A stretch of DNA of 64,000 nt from Agapetus fuscipes. Its lineage: Eukaryota > Arthropoda > Insecta > Trichoptera > Glossosomatidae. Of the stretch, positions 37,001 to 49,000 are shown piece after piece. The position numbers and the translations under genes were made by a program. The first letter of the stretch is position 1. Every line of letters begins with the position of its first letter. Under the pieces are notes generated by a model. That model saw only the letters and a list, made by a program, of their open reading frames with translations, searched no databases and was not told where the DNA came from. The DNA lies in NCBI GenBank assembly GCA_951799405.1, contig OX637363.1, forward strand, positions 9,424,001 to 9,488,000. The letters are read 5' to 3'.

Positions 37001-40000
37001 TTTATCTTTCTTCGCCTGGAAGTAGCGTTTATAGTGAGAGGTTATTTTCTGAGGCTGGTAACGTTTACGATGAAAAGCGCAATCGTTTGCTACCAGAAAA
37101 TGCTGAAAAACTCGTTTTTATCCATCACAACTTACCACTGATTAATTTTAAGTACTAAAATGTTGTAATTTGGAAATAAATACATAATTTTTGAGTAAAA
37201 TAACGTGTCTTTTTTTACATGATTTGCTATTCGGTATTCGGCCGAATAGTACGCACTATTCGGCCGAATACCGAATAGCAAAAAAGTGGCCGAATAGGCC
37301 GAATACCGAATAGTTGCCGAATATTCGTGGCATCATTAGTATCTGCAACCAAAGATGGAAGGACCCACCGAAAACGTTTTTGCAATAAAAAATACTGAAG
37401 TGGTAGGTAAAAAACAATGTTTTTTAATTTTAGTTTCTTTAAAAAAATGTAGGTAGGTATATTATTTTTTAAAATAATCCTTTTTTACAAAAAAAAAACC
37501 ATTGATTGAAAAAAGTATTAATATTTCAATGACACTCCGAATACCCTGCAAATATCCTTTTAAAATATTTAATTTTTGTGCATTTAGTGTCTAGATGAGG
37601 GTTATCTAATTTTTCAAGGGATGTTGGCTTTTATGAAAGCTTCAAGTTGTGCTCTTGGCTAATCCAGCAACAGCTTCACTCCTTGAAGTATTTTCCTTCA
37701 TTGATGTCACGATTCAAGTCTGCTTGGATGATCCGGGACAGTTCTGCTTATCATTAATTAAAAAAAAAAAATAGATTAGTGAATAGGAATGCAATTCACC
37801 AACCTACTCTGCCTGACCAGATACAGGTATTAATATCATTAATTAATAATTCCTTTTTGTTTATTTTAATGAAGAGTTGCAAGGCTTATGTTCATTTGAG
37901 ATTGGGTTTTTATATTGTAGGTCCACATGCGGCATGTGTTAGCGCGAAATTATACATATCTGCTTGTGGGAATGCATTTAATATAAATCTTAAATGATAT
38001 ATATCTTTGCAGCTTAGATTAGATTAGATTAGATTCATTTATAATTACCCAATTACATCTGTTGAACCAGGGTCAAATTTATGGTCAAATGACCCAGGCG
38101 GGGATCAAACCCCGCGTCTAGCGTTCTAGCGTGTTTTTAAACGTTGAAAGATCAGCCCACTTGGCCCTCTCGGTCATAGCACCGACCAATTTTCCTGTAC
38201 TTTGCACCTTGCAAAGGGTTTTCGCATGATTTTTTCCTTTCCTACAAAATCGTTGCGTTGCAAAAGCGATACATGACTTTTTTCGCACAATTTCTACCAA
38301 AAGTACGAAAATTCGCGATATTTGCGTAAAACCTCAAGTTTCGCGTTATTCGCGTAAAAACATCAAAATTCGCGAATAAATTCGTTTTATCGCGATCGCG
38401 AAATTTTCCAGTCCCTACCTATAAGTCAAGGATTTTTTTTTTTAATTTGGAATATTATTAGAATAATTAAACACAAAGGGTAAATGAAATAAGTACAGTA
38501 GAGCTTCGTTAATCCGAACCCCTAAAAACACAGGAGGGTTCAAAATAACGGGGTGGGGGAAAAATTAATCAAAAATAAAAAACTGGGATTTTTTTGTGTT
38601 TTATTTATTTAAGCAATCTTCGATCGTAATTCAAATGAAAAAAAGTAAAAAAGAATTTACACTGTCCTACATATTTCCTTCTGCATACTACTTTTGAACA
38701 AGAAAATCTAGCATTGACTTTTGCGTTGATGTGGCAATTTTTTGGGAAAAACCATCACTTCGCAATCGCCGCAGCAACAATGTGTCCTGACTTGACACGC
38801 CGTTTTCGTCAGCCCATTGAATGCATTTGTTGAATGCCTCCACAGCCTCAGCATAGCTTATTATCTTAATTCCTGAGTGTGAGATCATTCAGATTACCGC
38901 GATCAACGGATTAGGCAGGGTTCGGACTAGTGCCGCTCTACTGTACAGTATAAAATCTTGTTTTTTCTCAAATAATGTGTGTTAATTTAGGCGACGGACG
39001 ACGATGGCTCAGGACAGAATACCGTTGTCCCTCTGAAGATATCTCTGTACGACACCAACGACAACCCACCAGAATTCTTGAGTCCTGTGTACACATCTTC
39101 AATAGATGAAGGAGCTGCCAAGTTTGATCCGGAATTACAAGTAAATTTTACAAATTATTTGAGCCATAATGAAAACGAAAAAATTGCAAAAAGGAATAAA
39201 TATACTAAAACACGAGCAATATTTTTTTCAGCTGTTTCACATGTTTATTTTATTTTCAAAAATAATCCTTGATTGCCACTTCTGCTTTGCCACTGCTTCT
39301 AAATGACATTTTATTTATTGAAAATTGACATATCCAAATTGACAATTTGACCGGTCCGTAGTCCACTAAAAACACTTTGGACTCGTGAATGGAAGGTTAT
39401 GGGTTAGAATCCCGGCAGAGCACAAAAAAATACCAATTATATTTAAAAAAAATCTCTTTGCTGGGTTGAAAAAATCATAAACCTATGCTAAAGACCGGTC
39501 ATCAAAACGTCCATCCAGACTTACAGCAACTGGGTCTTGCTTGAGTAATGGCGCTTTGTAGGGACAACCAAGCTCGTAAATACCTCTGCGGCACTACAAC
39601 AAGTGTCATAGACCCGTAGAGTCTCTGAAATCTAGGGAGTCTCCCGCACAGGATTTCTTAAAAAAAAAAATATTTACATACTCTGAAAAATTCAATCTAA
39701 AATACAAATAAATTGTTTTAGGTTCAAGCAAGAGATCTGGATAAAACATCTGTCATTACCTACTCCTTATTGCCTGGCAAAAACAGCGATCTGTTTTTCG
39801 TCGACAGTGTAACGGGCAAGATTGGCATCCAAGGAAACAACGGGCTTGATATGACGCATGTCAATGAAGACCACGTCTCTTTGATTATTCAGGTAATGTG
39901 AATTATCCGAGACACAAACCATTACTTAATAAAAAGCTTTCAGTGTTTATTCATAGATGGTGTTTATTTGATTTATAGGCGAGTGATGGGATTTTCAACA

Positions 40001-43000
40001 CTACCTGCAGAGTGGAAATTGTGATTAAAGATGTGAACAATAATGCTCCTATTTTTGAAACTGAGCATTACAATGCATCTGTGTCTGAAGACGCACCAAT
40101 AGGTAATATCGTATTTTGTTTATTTATCAATAATAGATTAGAATGGACTAGGATTTGGATTGAATGGACATTTTTTAAATTTGGATCTAATCTAATCTAA
40201 GTTACAAAGATATGTAACAAGGGGATTCAGATCATATGCATTCTCACAAACAGACACGTACAAGTTCGCGCTTGCACATGCCGCATGTGAACCTACAACA
40301 TAAAAACCCAAATCTCAAATGGACATACACCCTAGCAACTCTAGCCATCCTGCCCTGAAACAGAGGTGACATTGGCAAAGTCAACCATTTTCTACAGCAT
40401 GGTTGGTCAGCCGCATACCAACCTATAAGTCAAGGAACATACACAAAAAATTACATTTTTAAAATTAACAAATAATATGAACCTTAAAATCAAATACCAA
40501 ATACAAAATTCTAATTTAAAGTTTAAAATTTTTTGAAAAAGCTCTAGCCCTAGCTGCCAACATTACAGATCAACCGCCGTTTCTTTCTGTCCTTTCTTTC
40601 TGTCTCTTGTGTGCCTAACTTTGTAGTTATATAAATCACGATAAATTTATTTTATTATTATTATTACATACTTCTTTCATTTGAAATGATGACAATATTC
40701 CGGATGCATTTGTGTTCCAGGCACTGACGTGATCCGTGTGGTGGCGAGCGACATGGACAGCGGAGTGAACGCCGACATCAAGTACTCCATACAGAAGGGC
40801 GCCTTTGATGACTTTGGCATAGAAAAAGACACAGGCCGCATCACCATCGCCTCCAAGCTGGACTATGACCGGAGAAACACCTACCAGATGCAGATCATCG
40901 CCATAGACCAAGGTCACACATTACTCTTCCTCTCCATTTGGATAACTCACTGAAAGCCCCCAAGTTCTAAGCAACATTTTTGTTACTTCTTTGAATCTTC
41001 CCAAACAGTCAAAGCCTACCTTATATCTGTCAACTTTGGGTAATACATATCATCTATAACCCATATTACATATCATCACTTCGACCAGGCCGTACTCTAG
41101 TGGTTAACACTTCGGACTCGTAGATGGAAGGTTGCGGGTGCGAATCCCGGCGGAGCACAAAAAATATACCATTTATATTTTCAAATGTGCTCTTTGCTGG
41201 ATTGAAAAATTCATAAAACTTTTACAAAAGACCGGTCACTAAGAGGTCCATCCAACCTTACAGCAACTGGGTGTTGCTTAAGTATTGGCGCTTTGTAGCG
41301 ACGACCCAGCTCGTTAACACCTCTGCGGCACTACAACAGTCTCTGAAATCTAGGGAGTCTCCCGCACAGTATTTCTTCTTCTCAGTAGATTATTCTCTGT
41401 TAACATACAATATTGAGAGGTTAGTATTGTTATTATAATAAGTGATGTGCTTTACAGGAACTCCTAGCCAGACTGGCACCACCATTCTCACCGTGGTGGT
41501 TCTCAATGCCAACGACAAGTCCCCGTACTTCACTCCTCAGACACAGCGAGCAGAGGTAAGCAACTAACAAACCAACAGCGGTGTGATTCCATTGATGTGA
41601 AATGCAACATGGAAAAAAATGTTTTGCGTGTTAACAAGCAAAAAACCACAACAAGTACTGTTGCGCCGAAATTTGAGCCTTGATCTCTGGAAGCGCATAG
41701 TGAGGTGTTATGTCTTCCCAATCGCCCTATATGGTATGGAGGGATGGACTCTCATGCAGGCACTGAAAATCTAAATCTAAGCTGCAAAGGTATATATCAT
41801 TTCAGATTCGTAAACGCATTTCCACAAGCAGACACATACAAGTTCCCACTTGCACATGCCGCATGTTTACGATATAAAAACGCAATCTCAAATGAACATA
41901 AGCTCTGCAACTCTTGCTGACCTTTTGTGAAACAGGATGACATTGGCAAAGTGAACCATCTTGATAGGAATAAATGGAGGAGACCGCAGAGGTTTTGATC
42001 ACTCCTAGTGGAACCGCTTTACAGTTACAGAAACTGGCTCCACGTTTGTGGTATAGCTGGTGCTTGACGCTGTTCAAGGGATGATTCTCTGTTCTTATCT
42101 TGACTACTCTGACACATGCATTCCTGTCTCTGTTCCAGGTGTCTGCCGATGCAGAGATAGGCACGGTTATTCACAAGCTGGTGGCGGTGGACCCGGATGT
42201 GCTGTCTCCGGAAGACCTCAAGTTTGAAATTGGTCTGGAGCCCATGTCGGCTGTGGACAAAAATGGAAAACAGGTATGGGAAATGTTCCTGTTTATTACA
42301 AGACTAAGAAATGTGCAAAGTTATTGGCTACAACTAAGTTTTAAGCTCCCCAAACAGATATTTGGCTTAACCCTTCAACTGCGGGTGTCAAGTTTAAACT
42401 TGCATACAGTGTGGCTGTCAATCATAGACGTCATCCAACTTAGAACTTATCCCTGACATCTATGTTCAAGAATTCAAAAAACTGCAAGTGGAAACATGAG
42501 CTAAACTTTTGTGATTTTTGTTCTTGAATATCTAATACATGTGGCTGTTCACATAGTTTCAAGTATCGTCCGGTCGATAGCTCAGTTGGTAGAGTGCTTG
42601 CATTCCATGCCGTGAGCTCGGGTTCGAATCCCGCCAAGGCGAGGGTGTCAGAAATGATTTCCCGTTTCGGTGTTTATTTCAAACCCCAAAATAAAATACC
42701 GGCAAGGTTTACTCAGCCTTCACAAGAAATGAGTACTAGCCCTCTCGGGAGCTGGGAAACCCCCACTTCATCTGAAGTGGTTGGCGTAAGGCCGGCCCCC
42801 TTACCTGTAAAAATAAATAGGTTCAACTCGCCACATGCGACCCCCTTCGGGGATAACGCGGCAAGAAGTTACACTATATGTGTAGCTTAGTAGCGTTTTT
42901 AGCGTAGCGTCAATCAATTAACTTGCATACAGTGAGGCTGTAAATCTAAGACTTCATCCAACTTTGAACTTTCCATGACATCTGTATAAGAATCCAACAG

Positions 43001-46000
43001 TCCATCCTTTTGTAGTCTCGAACTTTGTAGAATATGCGGGAATGTGCTGGCAAAATTAGTCACTGGAAAGTACTGTCTGTGAAGTATATAAGGCGGAGAA
43101 TTGAGTGTGCTAAGCCAGTGCGATAGTTGGTTTTGATTGGAAGAGTGTAAGCAATACTAAACTGTAAAAAATAAATTTGTGTTACCAAAAAGAGTTAAAA
43201 ATAAATATAAATTTGTAGAAATAAATTAAGTGTAAATAAAGACCCTGAAAGAAGACCTGTGTGTTTTAATTTATAGACTTTTCGAACCTAAAAAAACATA
43301 ACAAAACAGGTGCTAAACCTATGTACCTATGTGATTTTTGTTCTTGTAACTAAAACATATGACTGTTCACATAGTTAGAAGTGTCGTCAATCAATTAAGG
43401 CAGACAATCATAAATGTTTTAAAAAATGTTCCCCACTGGGGATATTTATCCTGCCAGAATATTCAGGAGCGAAAAGGTTAAACAAGATTTCCACAACCTA
43501 CATTCCCAATCAAAATGTTCAATAGATATTCTTAGATGTAATATTGTTTGTTTGTTTGTAGTTCAGTGAGACGACAGCGCTGAAGAACTGGTTCTTTGTG
43601 GAGCGGGATGGCAGGGTGAAGGTGTCGCGGCCGCTGGACAGGAGCATCGCGGCCGTGGTCTCCCTGCCAGTCAGGGTGCACGACACGTCAGCTCCCAGTG
43701 TGCAGACTGCCCAAGGTACGCTTCCAGAATGCAGCAGCGAGGCTTATATTTGGTCAGTCCAAATTTTGCCACATTCTGCACAAACTTCACTGGCTTCAGG
43801 TTTTCAAGAGAATACAATATATAGAGCAGAGGTGCCCATATGGTCGATCGCGATCGACTGGTGGATCGCGGGAGGTTTTAAGGTCGATCGCCGAGATTAG
43901 CTAAAATTTCAGTGATCGATCTTAAAACTGATTTGTAGTATGTAGTCTTACTTATGCTTTTTTCTTCTTATGAATATTTATTCATTATGAATTATGAGTT
44001 ATATTTGGTGGACTAATATAATCTAATCTAAGCTGCAAAGATATATATTATTTAAGATTTATATTAAATGCATTCCCACAAGCAGACATGTATAATTTTG
44101 CGCTAACACATGGACCTACAATATAAAAACCCAATCTCAAATGAATATAAGCCCTGCAACTCTTGCCGACCTTCCCTGAAACAGGGGTGACATTGGCAAA
44201 GTGAACCATTTTTTACAGTATGGGTGGTCAGCCGCATACCAACCTATAAGTCAAGGAACAGTTAAAATGTCAATCTCCTATTCATAATTTTTTGCTAAGT
44301 CGATCTCCACAAGAAAAAGTATGGGCCCCCCTGATATAGAGTATCTGTGTATCGTTCTATTATGTCTGCAATGTTAAATGTATTGTGACGTTTTTGTGTC
44401 TCACTGTCAGTCCTGTACATATTTGTTAAATAAATAAATGAATGCGTGTTGCAGGAATGTTGATCATCACCATCGTGGATGTGAACTCCTCGCCTCCGCT
44501 GTTCCGGCAGGAGCACTTCACGGAGCGGCTGGTGGAGGAGCAGCCGCCCAACACCACGCTGGCCACACTGCACGCCACCGACCCCGACTCCAGCATCTCC
44601 CACTACCAGATAGACCCTCCCAACCAGTACTTCCACATAGACAACATCACAGGTAATCGTCAGCATCACTAGGTCTTCAAAATGACCATCCAGCCTTGTA
44701 GGGTCTTGCTTGAGAATTGGCGCTTTGAAGCGACAACCATGCTCGTAAAAAGTCCGGTCGATAGCTCAGTTGTTGGAATGCTTAGATTCTATGCCGAAAG
44801 CATAGTTTCAATCCCAAGGTGTACTCAGTGTAACTTCTTCTTGCCGCGTTATCCCCGAAGGGGTCGCATGTGGCGAGTTGAACCTATTTATTTTTACAGG
44901 TAAGGGGGCCGGCCTTACGCCAACCACTTCAGTTGAAGTGGTGTTTTCCCAGCTCCCGAGAGAGCTAGTACTCATTTCTTGTGAAGGCTGAGTAAACCTT
45001 GCCGGTATTATTATTTTGGGGTTTGAAATAAACACCGAAACGGGAAATCATTTCTGACACCCTCGCGCTCGGTGGGATTCGAACCCGAGCTCACGGCATG
45101 GAATGCAAGCACTCTACCAACTGAGCTATCGACCGGTCAAGTACTCAGACTTCACAATAAATGAGAACCAGCCCTCCTGGAGCTGGAAAACCCCCACTTC
45201 AACTGAAAGTGGTTGGTGTGAAGCAGGCCCTCTTACCTGGATAAATAATTAGGTCCCGAATCACCACATGCGACTCCTTCGGGGATAACGCAGGCAAGCA
45301 GTTACACTATATATGTAGCTTGGTTGCGGTTGCGTTGCGAGTGTTCCTATTGTCTATACTGTTACGATTTTTCTGGGTTCGGATACTTTTCAAATAAAAC
45401 TCTACTCTTCTTTTTACTTATTTATTTTACACGCTTAGATTTATTTTTACATAACACTTTCATTTATTTCATTAACCTTGGATTTATTTTAACTGGTTTT
45501 GATTCACTGAACTAATTTATTGACTGTATTTGTGCGAGGCTGAAGGTATACTGCCCAGTGCAAACAACTTGCGCCCTTTTATACTGAGAAGGTAGAACTA
45601 TCGAGAACACATTTTTGCTAGAAGCTTCTCGAAGCACATAATCTAGTGACTTCTCTATTTACTCAACAATCATCAATCCTACCCACCAATACAATAAAGA
45701 ATTCCTATCAGGTATAACTAATGCCTATACTTATTTCAATATTTATATTGCATATTTACATAACAATACCAATATCTTCCAGTATCCGAATCAACTTGTC
45801 GTGTCTCACTCTGTCAAAGGCCTTTTCGTACTCAATGAAGAAGCATAAACATCTTTGTTCATATCGAGACAACATTACCCTTAAACCTGTGATCCAAACA
45901 GAGCATCCCGTGTGCCAAAGCCGTTCCTAAAACCAAACTGCTCGGCTGATAACTGGTTTATGATATAAATAAATATTAAGAATTTTGTAGAATATAATTT

Positions 46001-49000
46001 GTCAATGTATAATGTGGTCCTTGCAGGCATCATCCGCTCCACGCAGAGGATAGACTATGAGCGCGTGCACCAGATCAACTTCACTGTGGTAGCGTACGAC
46101 ACGGGTGTGCCCCAGCTGTCCACCTCGGCCAAGGTCACGGTCAACGTGGTCAACACCAACGACGAGCAGCCCGTGTTTGACGAGGCCATGTACGAGGTCA
46201 CGCTGGAGGAGAACTCTCTGGCCGGGACTCTGGTGGTCACCCTGCATGCCACCGACAAGGATGAAGGTCACTGGGATATTAAACTTTCGTTATCAATCTA
46301 AATTGAGTAATTAATTACATAAGGAGCTGCAACTAACTTACTGCATTAATACATACTATCTACCACTTTTGTCTCAGTCCTGTCAAACGTTGCAGTTGTG
46401 TAGTCATACAAAGCATGTTTTTATGTGTCAAATTTTATATTTTCTTGCTTTCTCTATTTTGTGTTTTTCAAAGGCAATGAGAAAGTGTCTACCGACAGCT
46501 GATGCGGTTAAGGCCCTGGTGGGTGCGTATGTGATGTCTCAGATTGATTATTGCTCAACGTTTTATAGTAGGCAGCCGAAGAAGCAGTTCAACCGCTTTC
46601 AATCTGTGTTGAATGCGGCAGCAAGGCTCATACTCAGGATATCCAAATTCGCTCAAATCACTTCGCTGATGAAAAAACTAGATTGGCTTCGTTTCCCGGA
46701 AAGAGTGGTCTACCGTGTTTGTTTGATGGTATATAAAGCCATCTATGGCTTGGCTCCACCTTATCTGACTGACATGATTTCGCCTGTGTAAGGAGGCAGA
46801 AACTCAGATCCGCGAGCGATGTAGTAATCAATTTGGTTCAGCCACGCCGTCAGATTTGTACAAACTTCGGAGAGCGCGCTTTCCGTGTTGCAGTGGAGTG
46901 GAACAGACTGCCACCCGGAGTGAAGAACTCCAAATCTGTGGGTGTATTTCACCTTTTTAAAAAGTCTTATCCATGATCGGAAAGGGCCCTTGGGGTGTGT
47001 CACACACAAAAATGGCGCTCTCTTATCATTTGTAATTTAAAATAAATAAGCCTGATATAACTGATTAATCATGAACTAAACATGAGTGTACTTGGTTGTC
47101 TCTGCAGGAGTGTTTGGTGAAATCCGCTACAGCCTCTCAGGAGAGCAGGCGGAGCTGTTCACTGTGGACGCCATATCCGGGGAAGTGCGCGTGGCCTCGG
47201 GGGCCGTCATAGACCGGGAGAGGATGGAGGACATCTGGCTGACAGCCATGGCCGTGGACAACGCTCCTCTGGCCGCCAGGAAGACTGCCAGCGCATCGGT
47301 AAATGCTCACAACGTCTCCTTCAACTCCAACCATTGTGGACTCTATCATTTGAAGCTTTCTGCTTCATGTATTAGACCGGTCTGTAGTCTAGCGGTTGAC
47401 ACTTCTGACTCGTAAATGGAAGGTTGTGGGTTGTCGATATCGACCGGACTTTTTACGAGCTTGGTTGTCGCTACAGAGCACCAATTCTCAAGCAAGATCC
47501 AGTTGCTGTAAGGCTGGATGGACCTTTTGATGCCCAGTCTTTGGTAAAGGTTTATGAATTTTTCAACCCAGCGAAGAGCAAATTTGAAAATATAAATGGT
47601 ATATTTTTTGTGCTCCGCCGGGATTCAAACCCACAACCTTCCATTCATGAGTCCGAAGTGTTGTCACTGGACTATGGACCGGTCCCGAGACATGATCTCT
47701 CTTAAATCATTGTTATCTTATCTGTCAACACCGGATAGTTGCTTTCCGGAATCTGTTGCTGTGGCTTATGGAGCCAGAGCTTCCGGAAGCAAAACCCATG
47801 GTAACAAATCCCTAAAAGCAACTCTCCAGTGTCAACAATTGGCTGTGTAAGCCTAAAATATTCATAAACTGAAAATAGTTGTGTATGTATTTTTTAAAAA
47901 ATCCTTTAAAGAAGAAGAAAATTCCTTGATTTAATATTGTTGGAATGTCTACACCAGATTCACATCAAGGTGTTGGACTTGAATGACAACTCTCCCATTT
48001 TTGGTCAGCGCGTCTACAAGGCGTCAGTGGCAGAGAACCTTTCCCTGCAGCCGCCGGCGCCCATTCTGCAGGTCAGGGCGCAGGACAACGACAGCCTGCT
48101 CAACGGGAACATTCTCTACAGCATCCTGGAGCAGACACAACCTGGTGAGACCTATGCCCCGAGTTGTAAGGTTTTGGGTTGGAATTGTTCATCAGTTCAT
48201 CCTCAGTTGTCATGCAGAGAGGGTGTCTCTTGAAGACGTTAGTTACGTCGCTAACGAAACGTCGAGAATAATGTAATTTCTCCTATCACAGTTCGTCTAA
48301 TATCCGATAAATATTTTTTAACTGTGTAGTTATAATTATTCTAGACTCTACCCTGAGTATAAAATATTGAGTATATATATTGTTACGAACCTTAAGAACC
48401 TACGTGCCACTGTATATGCATACATAGAACAGTCTGGCACTAGTATGATCCATGATGGTAGTATTAGTGCATACGTGAACCTTATCACGCTGGTGGAACG
48501 CCCTGGTATTTGAATCATCCACTATGGTCGAGAACTGTCCTATGTCTGTATAAACGAGTATAAATGTAAGCCAAAATTGTGTGCAGGATAGAGTGTCGAT
48601 AAAACATTCAGCCGTGAAGTTTGAAAGCCAGAGCTAGAAATCAATTGTCGTAAATTGTGAACCAAATTGTGTAAAATAAATTCTGTTAAAATAAATAATT
48701 GTAGTTTAATTAAAAGTACCCAGTAAGAACGTAACAATATATTGTACATACGTTTTTGTGTGTAACACACCTTAAGGACCCTTTGCGTAAACTCCCCTTA
48801 ACAAGAAAAAAGTTTTTTATTAAATACAACATTATACGACCCTCAATAGGCCTCTGAAGATAAGACGGGTAAAGCTCGATATCGCTTAGGCATTTACGGG
48901 GCTATTCTTAGAGATTTTAGTCGTCGGTTGAGCCCACGCTTTGACAAACAAATGGTACCCGGTCTGAAAGTCTCATACCTACCGAATTTTGTAATATTTT

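Larger units (their letters stand above)
36488..38417. mobile_element. hAT-2: non-autonomous hAT element with 8-bp target duplication
   Basis: Ends TAGGGACTGGAAAAT and its inverse ATTTTCCAGTCCCTA are flanked by CCTATAAG at 36480-36487 and 38418-38425. Subterminal motifs GAAATTCGCG repeat near both ends. It has no transposase of its own, but it contains hAT-1 and a SINE C. Confidence 0.9.
42367..43481. mobile_element. piggyBac-type non-autonomous element, second family
   Basis: Begins TTAACCCTTCAACTGCGGG and ends GAAAAGGTTAA, giving TTAA at both edges and short inverted CCYTTY ends. A related right end is at 61488 and a lone end at 60292-60324. Inside are a duplicated segment (GACTGTTCACATAGTT type), SINE B2 at 42568-42900 and a possible solo LTR. 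Confidence 0.55.

Noticed and set aside
6092..47687. tRNA genes at SINE B1, B2 and C heads
   Set aside because: The A- and B-box regions are tRNA-like, but acceptor stems do not pair and each is followed by a SINE body.
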